A DNA stretch of 64,000 nucleotides from Armatimonadota bacterium. GTDB lineage: Bacteria > Sysuimicrobiota > Sysuimicrobiia > Sysuimicrobiales > Humicultoraceae. The DNA is taken from contig JAVKHP010000001.1 in assembly GCA_031459855.1 (NCBI GenBank), forward strand, positions 2,199,906 to 2,263,905, read 5' to 3'. A program made the translations under genes and the position numbers. Shown piece after piece: positions 44,896 through 52,788 of the stretch; position 1 is the stretch's first letter, and each line of letters begins with the position of its first letter. The notes below the pieces were generated by a model. That model ran no database searches. It saw only the letters and a list, made by a program, of their open reading frames with translations, and was not told the origin of the DNA.

Positions 44896-46004
44896 CTGGG
44901 TCGCTCCTCATCGTCACCGGAAGACGCCACCTGGCGCAGCGCCGCGAACACGCCCTCGTAGTACCCCCGCCACAGCAGGTGGTTGTAGCACTCGTTGAGG
45001 ATCAGCCATCGCTGGCGACGCTCGGCCCACGGCCGCACGCGCTCGACCAGGACCGCCACCGGGCGCGTGCGGAAGACCAGCCACTTCAACGGGAGCAGCA
45101 CCGGGTGCAGCTCCAGGTGGAACGCCAGCCACGCCGGGCCGCCGTGCTTGCGCCACAGGTAGACGGCTGCGCGGCCATTCTGACGCTGGCGGGCGGCGGC
45201 CGCCTCGATGGTCAGCGGGTGGGAGTGGACGCCCACCAGCCCCGGGTCGTAGACCAGGCGCCCGCCGGCGCGACAAAAGCGCAGCGCGTAGTCCACGTCC
45301 TCGAACCCGTAGCCCTGGAAGCGTTCGTCGAAGCCCCCGGCGGCCTCGTGGCCGGCGCGGGTGACCGACAGGTGGCGGCCGACGACGCGCAGCGGCGACA
45401 GGCCTCGCACCGACGACAGGCCTCGCACCGCCGACAGGCCCCCCGGCGACAGCCCGCGGACCGACAACAGGCGACGGCCCCGCCGGCCGAGGTGCCACCT
45501 GCCCGGGCCGTCGCGCGACAGGCTGCGCCCTTGGGTCGGTGGGATCAGCCCGTCGGCCGGCGCTCCCCTGCGGTCAGGCATCCGGTGGCTCGTGCGGCCA
45601 AACGGCGTGGCCAGCGTCACCGCATCGGGGACGGTGCGACCCTGTACCGCCAGCAGCGCGCGGCTGTCGGTGTGGTGCGCCAGGTGCCGGCGCACGAGGT
45701 CCGGGGCGGCGAGCACGTCGGCGTCGAGGAACAGGAGCACCTCGCCGCGTGCTGCTGCCGCGCCGGCGTTGCGCGCGGCGGCCAGCCCGCGGTGGGGCTG
45801 CGTCACGAGCCGCACGCGGGCCGGCCCGCCATGCGCGGCCGCAATGGCCGCGCTGTCGTCGGTCGAGCCGTCGTCGACGACGACCACCTCGAACGTGTCC
45901 GCCGGCACGTCCTGGGCATCCAGCGCGACCAGCACGTGGGGCAACGTCGCGCGGGCGTTGTGGCAGGGCACGACGACCGAGAGACGCACCGGCGTTCGAG
46001 GCAC
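44889..46004 (-). CDS. Family-2 glycosyltransferase A
   Basis: GT-A-fold transferase (371 aa). SVVVPCHNARATL near the N-terminus, EVVVVDDGSTDDSA with the nucleotide-binding acid, and LLFLDADVLAAPD as the DXD-like metal motif. FDERFQGYGFEDVDYALR is the catalytic ED region. GTG at 46004, one base after the upstream stop. Around residues 178-205 it encodes a repeated RGLS segment from an 18-base tandem repeat. Acts on a lipid-linked glycan, by context. Confidence 0.87.
   Translation of the reverse strand: MPRTPVRLSVVVPCHNARATLPHVLVALDAQDVPADTFEVVVVDDGSTDDSAAIAAAHGGPARVRLVTQPHRGLAAARNAGAAAARGEVLLFLDADVLAAPDLVRRHLAHHTDSRALLAVQGRTVPDAVTLATPFGRTSHRMPDRRGAPADGLIPPTQGRSLSRDGPGRWHLGRRGRRLLSVRGLSPGGLSAVRGLSSVRGLSPLRVVGRHLSVTRAGHEAAGGFDERFQGYGFEDVDYALRFCRAGGRLVYDPGLVGVHSHPLTIEAAAARQRQNGRAAVYLWRKHGGPAWLAFHLELHPVLLPLKWLVFRTRPVAVLVERVRPWAERRQRWLILNECYNHLLWRGYYEGVFAALRQVASSGDDEERPRW
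45394..45474. repeat. 18-bp in-frame minisatellite inside glycosyltransferase A
   Basis: GACAGGCCTCGCACC-type units of about 18 bases recur imperfectly four to five times. Unit length is a multiple of three, so copy-number changes would lengthen or shorten the protein loop without a frameshift. The encoded peptide repeats RGLS between the donor-binding and acceptor-binding halves. Confidence 0.75.
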
Positions 46005-46005
46005 G

Positions 46006-47046
46006 TCAGCCAGCGACGGCGTCGTCGGACGCAGCGTCGCCGGCGCCAGCAGGCTCTGTGCGCCGATACCGGTCCAGCGCCCGCAGGTAGTGCCGGTTGA
46101 GCGCGCCCCGCGCGACCAGGAACGCCAGCGTCGCCAGCCCGCGCCCCCGCAGCCAGCGCGCCAGGCGCAGGGCATCGTCAGCCGGCAGGAGCCCGCCCGC
46201 AGCCATCGCGAAGTGCACCGCCCGCTGCACCGGCGTGTCCTGGACCAGCAGCCGCGTCCGCCAGCCAGGGTGCTTGCGCAGCAAGTAGACGGCGGTGCGC
46301 GCGCGTTCCTCTTCGCGCGCCAGCGCGGCTGCCAGGGTCTCGGGTAGGGGCAGCGGCTGCACGTGGAAGGCCACCGCCTCAGGGGCGAACACCCTGGGAA
46401 GCCCCAGCGCCTGCAGGCGCAGCCCCAGGTCGACGTCCTCCCACCCGTAGGCGCGGAAGCCCTCGTCGAAGAGCCCGGCGTCGAACACCGCCTGCCGGGG
46501 CACCGACGCGTTGGCCGTGTCGAGGAACGCCGGCGACGGGCGAACCATCGGAAGCCGCGCGGGCACCTCGGGACGCGGCACGAACACCACCGGCCCGCGG
46601 CCCACCACCGGCCGTCGCGCAGCCCGATGCAGGGCGAGGTGACGGGCCAGGAAGTCCGGCCGGACCAGCACGTCGCTGTCGATGAACACCACCAGCGGCG
46701 CCCGCACCGCCCGGAGCGCGGCGTTGCGGGCGGCGGCCCGGCCCCGGTTGGTTTCCAGACGCACCACCCGCAGGGGCAGGCGCGCCGCAGCCGCGGCCAG
46801 CACCGCGGGCGTGGCGTCGGTCGAGCCGTCGTCGGCCACCACCACCTCGAACGCCGCGCGCGGGAGCGTCTGGGCGGCAAGGCAGTCCAGCGCTGCGGCC
46901 AGCAGCGGGGCGTGGTTGTAGGTCGGGATGACGACGCTGAGCAGCGGCGCGCCCGTGGGCGGGGCGGTCTCCGAGGGCGTGCCAGCCTCGCCTGGAGCAG
47001 CCTCGCGTGGAGCCGCCTCGCGTGGCGACGTGGCCGAAGACCTCAC
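46006..47046 (-). CDS. Family-2 glycosyltransferase B
   Basis: A 346-residue GT2 enzyme. LLSVVIPTYNHAPLLAAAL, FEVVVADDGSTDATP, LVVFIDSDVLVRPDF and GYGWEDVDLGLRL-like (FRAYGWEDVDLGLR) motifs. The GTG at 47046 makes a GTGA overlap with glycosyltransferase C; its first 30 residues are a PREAA repeat from a 15-base DNA repeat and are probably unstructured. C-terminal basic helices (about 255-345) suggest peripheral membrane contact. Second of three consecutive GT2 genes. Confidence 0.87.
   Translation of the reverse strand: MRSSATSPREAAPREAAPGEAGTPSETAPPTGAPLLSVVIPTYNHAPLLAAALDCLAAQTLPRAAFEVVVADDGSTDATPAVLAAAAARLPLRVVRLETNRGRAAARNAALRAVRAPLVVFIDSDVLVRPDFLARHLALHRAARRPVVGRGPVVFVPRPEVPARLPMVRPSPAFLDTANASVPRQAVFDAGLFDEGFRAYGWEDVDLGLRLQALGLPRVFAPEAVAFHVQPLPLPETLAAALAREEERARTAVYLLRKHPGWRTRLLVQDTPVQRAVHFAMAAGGLLPADDALRLARWLRGRGLATLAFLVARGALNRHYLRALDRYRRTEPAGAGDAASDDAVAG
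46985..47029. repeat. 15-bp in-frame repeat at the start of glycosyltransferase B
   Basis: Three tandem 15-base units (GCCTCGCcTGGAGCA, GCCTCGCGTGGAGCC, GCCTCGCGTGGCGAC). They encode a PREAA/PGEAG-like N-terminal repeat. The units keep frame. Confidence 0.8.
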
Positions 47047-48104
47047 CGGACGTCCTGCGGCGTCACGTGGCGCGGCCTCGGACGCATCGACGCGCCCCGT
47101 CCTTCCCCGGATCCCGCCACAGGCGCCGGTCGCCGCCACGCGCCGAACACGCCCTCGTAGTACGCGCGCCACAGCAGGTGGTTGTAGACCTCGCCCGCGA
47201 CCGCCAGCAGGCCCAGGCGTTCTGCCAGCCGCAGCACCGGCAGCAGCGGCGCCGTGAGCAGCCCGCTGCGGTAGACCAGCCACTTGACCGGCAGCAGCAC
47301 GGGCAGGATCTCCAGGAACAGCCCCAACCGCCACGCCCGCCCGTGCTTGCGCCAGAAGTACACCGCCCCGTCCCCGGCCTGGCGCATCTTCTCACACAGG
47401 TCGTCCAGCGTCTGCACGTGATGGTGGTAGGCGAGCGCCGCCGGCTCGTAGCGCAGCACGACCCCGTCGCGGACCAGGCGGTAGGCCAGCTCGATGTCCT
47501 CCCAGCCGTAGCCGCGAAACGCCTCGTCGAAGCCGCCGGCGCGATGGAACGCCGCGGCGTCGACGGAGAAGTTGCGGGTGACGACGTGGTAGGGCGAGAG
47601 GCCCTCGCGGCGGCGCCGCGTGGTATCGAGCGCCACGCGGTGGGTGGCGCGCATGAAGAAGGTCGCCAGGCTCGCCGGGTCGGTGGCCAGCCGTCCCTGT
47701 ACCCCCAGGCCCGGGCGCCCGGCGTGGTGCGCCAGGTGCGCGCGCACCAGCCCGGGCGTCGCCAGGATGTCGGCGTCGAGGAACAACAGCACGCGGCCCC
47801 GGGCTTCCCGGGCGCCGTAGTTGCGCGCGGCAGCCCGACCGCGGGGTGGCTGCCGGACGACGCGCACGGGTGCTGGCCCCGCCATCCCCTCGAGGGAATC
47901 GCACGAGCCGTCCATCGACCCGTCGTCGACGACCACGACCTCGAACGTCCCCGGCGCAGCCTCCTGGGCCTGTAGCGCCCGCACCGCGCGGTGCAGTGTG
48001 GCCCCGGCGTTGCGGGCCGGGATGACCACCGAGAGCTGTGGCGCAGCCGGCGCAGGAACAGGGTCCGGGGCAGCCTGCGTGACCTGCAGGGAGGGGCGCG
48101 CCAT
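47043..48104 (-). CDS. Family-2 glycosyltransferase C
   Basis: A 353-residue GT2 enzyme. LSVVIPARNAGATLHRAV, VVVDDGSMDGSC, LFLDADILATPG and FRGYGWEDIELAYRL. Its middle shows VVTRNFSVDAAAFHRAGGFDE. The final part has a hydrophobic/basic pattern (LPVLLPVKWLVYRSGL) that recurs in glycosyltransferase A, so the two share a membrane-associated C-terminal region. It starts two bases after the exporter stop. The open frame continues far upstream inside the exporter gene but the ATG at 48104 is the real start. Confidence 0.88.
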   Translation of the reverse strand: MARPSLQVTQAAPDPVPAPAAPQLSVVIPARNAGATLHRAVRALQAQEAAPGTFEVVVVDDGSMDGSCDSLEGMAGPAPVRVVRQPPRGRAAARNYGAREARGRVLLFLDADILATPGLVRAHLAHHAGRPGLGVQGRLATDPASLATFFMRATHRVALDTTRRRREGLSPYHVVTRNFSVDAAAFHRAGGFDEAFRGYGWEDIELAYRLVRDGVVLRYEPAALAYHHHVQTLDDLCEKMRQAGDGAVYFWRKHGRAWRLGLFLEILPVLLPVKWLVYRSGLLTAPLLPVLRLAERLGLLAVAGEVYNHLLWRAYYEGVFGAWRRPAPVAGSGEGRGASMRPRPRHVTPQDVR

Positions 48105-48106
48105 AG

Positions 48107-49897
48107 CTACGGCTGGGACACTGCCGCACGCTCCACAGCCGGGAGGTCCAGCATCTGCAGGCGGAGCAGCCGGGCGTAGATCCCGTCGCGGGCCACCAGC
48201 TCGTCGTGGCGGCCCTCTTCGACCACGGTCCCCTGGTCGAGCACCACGATCCGGTCTGCGGTGCGCACCGTCGAGAGGCGATGGGCGATGATGAAGGTCG
48301 TACGGCCCCGGGTGATGCGCTCCATCGCCTCCTGGATGAGGGCCTCCGATTCGCTGTCCAGCGCCGAGGTGGCCTCGTCGAGGATCAGCAGGCGCGGGGC
48401 GTTCAGCAGCGCCCGGGCGATGGCCAGCCGCTGGCGCTGGCCTCCGGACAGCTGCAGCCCGTCGTCGCCCAGCAGCGTCTCGTAGCCCTGCGGCAGGGCC
48501 ATGATGAAGTCGTGGGCGTTGGCCGCCCGCGCCGCCGCGGTGACCTCGTCCAGGGTGGCGTCGGGGCGGGCGTAGGCGATGTTGTCGCGCACGGTCCCCC
48601 GAAAGAGCACCGTCTCCTGCGGTACCAGCCCGATCTGCCGGCGCAACGACCGCACTTTCACCCGGCGGAGATCGTGGCCGTCGATCTCCACCGTGCCCGT
48701 GGTGGGATCGTAGAAGCGCGCCAGCAGGTTGACCAGCGTGGTCTTGCCGGCGCCGCTCGTCCCCACCAGCGCCACGCGTTCCCCCGGCCGCGCCTCCAGC
48801 GACACGTCGCGCAACACCCACTGCCCGGGCTCGTAGGCGAAGGAGACCTGGTGGAACCGCACGTGGCCGACGATGGGCGGCAGCGCCACCGCCCCGGGGG
48901 CGTCGCCGGGCGCTTCCGGTTCTTCCAGCAACGTCCGCACGCGCGCGAACGCGCCCAGGGCCTGGCGCAGGCCGGCGTAGTGGCGTACCAGCGCCTGCGC
49001 CGGCTCGATGGCCAGCGCCACGTAGGCCAGGAACGCCACCAGCGCGCCGGCGGTCAGGTGGCCTGCCGTGACCCGCTGCCCGCCAACCCACAGCACGATC
49101 AAGGCGCCGAACGCGGTGAGGAAACTGGTCACCGGGACCTGGATCGCGATCATCCGGGCGATCTTGAGGTTGGCGCGGAACGTCCGCTCGTTCACCTGGC
49201 GGAAGCGACCGATCTCGCGATCCTCGCTGGCGAAGGCCCGGATGATGCGGGCGCCGACGAACGCCTCCCGGATCAGCCCGGCCAGGCCCGCCACGTGCTC
49301 CTGCGCCCGGGTGGCCGTGCCCTGGATCTCGCGGCCGAACGCCCGGGCCAGCAGCAGCACCGCGGGAATGATCAGGGCGATCACCGCCGCCAGCTGCCAG
49401 TCGATCCACAGGAGCATCGCCACGATGCCCCCCAGCATGAGCGTCGTGCTCGCCGCGTCCACCACGCCGCCCAGCAGCTCCGTCTGCACCAGCTGCGTGT
49501 CCTGCAGGCTGCGGGCGATGGCGTCGCCCGACTGCCACACGGCGAACCGCGCCAGCGACCACCGCTGGATCCGGGCGAACAGGTCCTGGCGCAGGTCGGC
49601 GGTGATGCGGTGGCTCATGTAGTACGTGGCGTAGAGCTGGACGAACAGCGCTACGCTGCGGACCCCGAACAGTCCCAGCATCACCAGCGCCGCGCGGTTG
49701 AGCACCGCGAAGTCGCGCGTCGCGATCAGCCGGTCGATGAGGCCGCCGGCGTAGCTCGGGGCGACGAGGTTCGCAGCGGTCACGAGCGCCATGGCCACGA
49801 GCGCCGTGACCAGATGCCCCAGGTAAGCGCGCACGTAGCCGGCCAGGCACGCCAGATCGCTGGTACCTGCCGTGCCCGCGCCGCGGTGTGCGCTCAC
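48107..49897 (-). CDS. MsbA-like ABC exporter (fused permease-ATPase)
   Basis: A 596-residue exporter half-transporter. The N-terminal part has six transmembrane helices (about 20-310); the ATPase has Walker A VGTSGAGKTTLVNLL, signature LSGGQRQRLAIARAL, Walker B LLILDEATSALDSE and the H-loop IIAHRLSTV. Similar proteins flip lipid A core (MsbA) or other lipids and drugs. Placed between two LpxB-related genes and three glycosyltransferases, a glycolipid-flipping role is the best guess. It follows the LpxB-related gene by 22 bases. Confidence 0.92.
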   Translation of the reverse strand: MSAHRGAGTAGTSDLACLAGYVRAYLGHLVTALVAMALVTAANLVAPSYAGGLIDRLIATRDFAVLNRAALVMLGLFGVRSVALFVQLYATYYMSHRITADLRQDLFARIQRWSLARFAVWQSGDAIARSLQDTQLVQTELLGGVVDAASTTLMLGGIVAMLLWIDWQLAAVIALIIPAVLLLARAFGREIQGTATRAQEHVAGLAGLIREAFVGARIIRAFASEDREIGRFRQVNERTFRANLKIARMIAIQVPVTSFLTAFGALIVLWVGGQRVTAGHLTAGALVAFLAYVALAIEPAQALVRHYAGLRQALGAFARVRTLLEEPEAPGDAPGAVALPPIVGHVRFHQVSFAYEPGQWVLRDVSLEARPGERVALVGTSGAGKTTLVNLLARFYDPTTGTVEIDGHDLRRVKVRSLRRQIGLVPQETVLFRGTVRDNIAYARPDATLDEVTAAARAANAHDFIMALPQGYETLLGDDGLQLSGGQRQRLAIARALLNAPRLLILDEATSALDSESEALIQEAMERITRGRTTFIIAHRLSTVRTADRIVVLDQGTVVEEGRHDELVARDGIYARLLRLQMLDLPAVERAAVSQP

Positions 49898-49919
49898 CGT
49901 GTCCTCCGCCTGCAGTCCC

Positions 49920-51122
49920 TCACGCCGTCCCCCACACCGGCCGCAGGGTCTCCACGATCCGACGCGACGCGCCCGCCTCTGCCGGGATCACCGTCAGGGC
50001 CTCGGCCAGCGCCTGCCGCGCCGCCGGGTCGCGCAGCAGGCGGGCCGCCTCGGCGGCGACCTGGGCCGGCGTCACGGCGCCGACCAGCTCGGGCATGATG
50101 CGTCGGCGCGCCCACATGTTGGGCAGCGCCACGTAGGGTGCCCGCCGCAGGTACTGCCGGGCCAGGAAGAGCTTCAACGCCGGGCCTACGGCCGGGATGC
50201 GGCTCAGCCACTCGATGGCGCCCTCGGCGGGAATCTGCACCGAGAACGTCGTGGGGAGCACGACGATGCTGGGAATGCGGAGCAGCGCCAGCTCCAGCGT
50301 GTTCGTCCCCGGCAAGGTCAGCACCAGGGCGGCACCCGCGATGGCCGCCCAGCCCGCGCCGTCGACGCGCACGCCGGCGGCATCCAGCCGCGGGCGGTAC
50401 CGCGCGACGAGTGCGTCGCGCACCGCGGGCGAGACGAACGGCGAAACGACGATCACCGGCTCCACGTCCGGCACCTGCGCGCGCAACGTGGCCGCGGTCT
50501 CCACCCAGAACGGGAAGAACGCCGAGAAGACCGTGTCCCGGCTGCCGGCCAGGAACGCCACGCGCAGGCCAGACGCCCGCACCGACGCCAGACGGCCGCG
50601 CACGGCCTCCAGGGCGTCGCGGCGGGGGTCGCCGGTGATGGTGACCTTCGCCGCGGGCACGCCCCGGCGGCGCAGCCGGTCGGCGATGGCCTCGGTGGGC
50701 ACGAAGATCCGCTCGTAGGCCCGATGCTGGCGGGCGATGTGCGCCCGCTCCACGAACGCGAACGCCCGGGCGCGCCACCGCCGCGTCAGGCGCCGCGAGT
50801 ACCAGAAGTCGCCGCCCACATGCAGCACCGCCACCCGATCTGCAGGCCGCCAGTCGTGCAGTCCCAGGCCCAGGCGCAGCGTGGCCCGCGGGTCGAGCAC
50901 GCGGTCGAACACGCCCGCCGCCGCGGCGGCCGCCGCCTCCTGCCCGCTGGCGAACTGGCACGGCGGCAGGCACAGGTGCACCGCCAGCGCACGTCCGACC
51001 GCCTGGGCCCAGCGCCGCGCCTCGGCGGCGATCGGCACGGCCCAGCCGGCCACTTCGCCGGGGCCGTTGCCCACGATCACCAGCGCGTGGCGCGCCCCGT
51101 TTCCAGACGCGTGCTCTTTCAT
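49920..51122 (-). CDS. Lipid-A-disaccharide-synthase-related glycosyltransferase 2
   Basis: A 400-residue LpxB-related protein. ALVIVGNGPGEVAGWAVPIA at the N-terminus (matching the SGEASGD region of LpxB), VAVLHVGGDFWYSRRL, RVAFLAGSRDTVFSAFFPF and LVLTLPGTNTLELALLRIPS. It differs clearly from the first LpxB-like protein; the two may catalyse separate steps. ATG at 51122 has AGGAGC upstream, in a 13-base repeat array. First gene of the operon. Confidence 0.85.
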   Translation of the reverse strand: MKEHASGNGARHALVIVGNGPGEVAGWAVPIAAEARRWAQAVGRALAVHLCLPPCQFASGQEAAAAAAAGVFDRVLDPRATLRLGLGLHDWRPADRVAVLHVGGDFWYSRRLTRRWRARAFAFVERAHIARQHRAYERIFVPTEAIADRLRRRGVPAAKVTITGDPRRDALEAVRGRLASVRASGLRVAFLAGSRDTVFSAFFPFWVETAATLRAQVPDVEPVIVVSPFVSPAVRDALVARYRPRLDAAGVRVDGAGWAAIAGAALVLTLPGTNTLELALLRIPSIVVLPTTFSVQIPAEGAIEWLSRIPAVGPALKLFLARQYLRRAPYVALPNMWARRRIMPELVGAVTPAQVAAEAARLLRDPAARQALAEALTVIPAEAGASRRIVETLRPVWGTA

Positions 51123-51457
51123 GCTCCTCCGCTCATACTCCTCGACTCATCCCTCGGTTCATCTCCTCGGCCCATCCCCTCGACCCATCCCCTCGGCCCA
51201 TCTCCTCGACCTATCTCCTCGACTCATACTCCTCGGCCCATATCCGCGCCTACTCCTCGCTCGTGCTCCTCGGCCAATATCCTCGCCTCGTCTTCCTGCG
51301 CAACATACCTTGCCAAGGTTCCTCCGCCTGACATGCCTCCACCCGGTATTCCTTCGCCTCATGCCCCTCCGGTCGCCCGTCCGCGGTCGGTGCGCCCGTG
51401 CGCTGGAAGCGGGCAACGCGCCGGCCCGTGCCACGGCCGCACGCGGCGTCTCCGTCT
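51123..51457. repeat. Gap with 13-bp Shine-Dalgarno-like minisatellite
   Basis: The 335-base gap has no credible gene. Its first 170 bases are a degenerate tandem repeat of about 13 bases with roughly ten to twelve copies. On the minus strand, the direction of the LpxB-like gene, the unit reads ATGGGCCGAGGAG: each holds a Shine-Dalgarno-like core and most hold an ATG. Since 13 is not a multiple of three, successive ATGs fall in different frames. The remainder is pyrimidine/purine-biased without recognisable structure. Confidence 0.75.
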
Positions 51458-51874
51458 TTAGTGTCCGATCAGCCGGTCGCACCAGTGCGCCACGAACTCC
51501 GCATCCTCCAGCGCCAGGGCGGCGTCGTGTTCCCCGTAGAGGTCCTGGGGCGCCCTTGCGGTGGCTTCGTCGCCGTAGAAGCTCCGTTCGCGCTCGCGGC
51601 CCAGGCGACGAGAGATCGCGACGAACCGGTCGAGGTGCGCGCGAAACGCAGCGGGGAACCGGCTCTGGTGATCGACCAGCGCATCCCCGACGTCGCGGAC
51701 TCCCGGGACCTCCACGCCCGCCCAGCGCAACGCCGCCTTGAGGGCCAGATCCACCGCTTCCTGCGCCCGGCGGACGACCAGGTTCCACACGCCCCGGGCG
51801 TGCAGGTCCCGTGCCTCGGCCAGGATGGCGCGCGCCTGGCGGAGGTGGGCTTCGGCCATCTCGTGGTTGGTCAC
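51458..51874 (-). CDS. HEPN-domain protein
   Basis: A 138-residue helical HEPN protein. NHEMAEAHLRQARAIL, VVRRAQEAVDLALKAALR and RERERSFYGDEATARAP match the COG2250/COG1895 type. The RX4HXY ribonuclease motif of HepT toxins is not visible, so it may not be a nuclease. GTG start overlaps the stop of the nucleotidyltransferase (GTGA), as in many MNT/HEPN pairs. The pair may be a toxin-antitoxin or an uncharacterised nucleotidyl-transfer module. Confidence 0.83.
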   Translation of the reverse strand: MTNHEMAEAHLRQARAILAEARDLHARGVWNLVVRRAQEAVDLALKAALRWAGVEVPGVRDVGDALVDHQSRFPAAFRAHLDRFVAISRRLGRERERSFYGDEATARAPQDLYGEHDAALALEDAEFVAHWCDRLIGH

Positions 51875-52404
51875 AGCTCGAAGATCTCCCCCGGCCGAAA
51901 GTCGGGCTTGAGGTCCCAGTACCATGCCTGGCCCCTGCGGACGCGGCGGGCCCCCAACGCCGCAAGACGCTCCCGAAGCCGTCCGAGGACCCCCGCAAAG
52001 AAGCCGTCACGGTCGTACAGCAGGTCCGCGTCCTCCACCATGTCGAGGTAGAGGGGGGTGATCCGCTGCGCCTCCTCCGGCGTCTTGAGGATGGGACGGA
52101 CGTCGGTCACGATCCCCTCGCGGCGTAAGCGCACGCGCTCAGGCTCGATGCACGCGTCGGCCGCCTGGAGCACGTCGTGGCGGGCCAGCTGGGAGGGCGG
52201 CAGTCCTTCGACCACGAGCAGCAGGTCGATGTCGGACACCGGGCCTGCCTCGCCCCTGGCCACCGACCCGAAGAGGACTGCCGAGACCAACGCCGGCCCC
52301 GCGCTCTCCTGGAGGGCAGCCACGTACAGCCTGGCCAGGTCGCGGAGCCGCTGCGCGAGCTCCGGACCGTGAGGGCGGGTCCCCGCGTGCATCGGTCTTA
52401 CCAT
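51871..52404 (-). CDS. MNT-type minimal nucleotidyltransferase
   Basis: A 177-residue protein with the GSX10DXD signature (GSVARGEAGPVSDIDLLLVV) of Pol-beta-fold minimal nucleotidyltransferases. MntA antitoxins of this family adenylylate HepT. The motif is complete. ATG at 52404 or, less likely, 52392; neither has a strong Shine-Dalgarno. It precedes the HEPN gene, with overlap. Confidence 0.86.
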   Translation of the reverse strand: MVRPMHAGTRPHGPELAQRLRDLARLYVAALQESAGPALVSAVLFGSVARGEAGPVSDIDLLLVVEGLPPSQLARHDVLQAADACIEPERVRLRREGIVTDVRPILKTPEEAQRITPLYLDMVEDADLLYDRDGFFAGVLGRLRERLAALGARRVRRGQAWYWDLKPDFRPGEIFEL

Positions 52405-52788
52405 ATCATACCCGCGTGAAGATACCCGTACTTCGTCTGCCGATGCCCGCACCCGCGTGACGATGTTTGCGCCCATGCAGCGGTGCCCCTCCGTGCCAGC
52501 CTCTCCCACCCGCGGTGGCTGCGATGGCGCTTCCCCGGCGCGTGCACGGCCCAGACCTCCGCCGCATGGCGGCACAACGCATCCGCGACGCCCCGTGGCG
52601 CGACGCCGCCGCGCAGCGAGGCCCCGCGCAGCGACGTCCCACACAGCGACGTCCCGTGCGGCGAAGCTCCCGCAAGAGTGCGCCGGTGGCAGGAACGACC
52701 CTCAGGCACCCGAATACCGCGAGAAGGTCGCGCGCGTAGAGCCCGCACCTGAGGACCACGGGACTGCGACCGCTCGGAGAGGTGTGGT
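52405..52788. other. Divergent gap with a 15-bp repeat
   Basis: The 384 bases between the MNT gene and the LptD-like gene hold no supported gene. At about 52598-52672 a 15-base unit (GCGCAGCGACGTCCC-like) recurs four to five times with variation. Short frames in both directions read as repeats of Arg/Ser/Gly and look non-coding. Promoters for both divergent genes should lie here, but none matches a consensus. Confidence 0.5.

Noticed and set aside
47043-49850. 935-residue open frame suggesting a fusion of exporter and glycosyltransferase
   Set aside because: Only the last 353 residues look like a protein family; the upstream part is an out-of-frame reading of the MsbA-like exporter. The ATG at 48104 gives a normal GT2 enzyme.
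51123-51293. Possible CRISPR array
   Set aside because: Units of about 13 bases without spacers of uniform length and no cas gene nearby; it is a degenerate tandem repeat.
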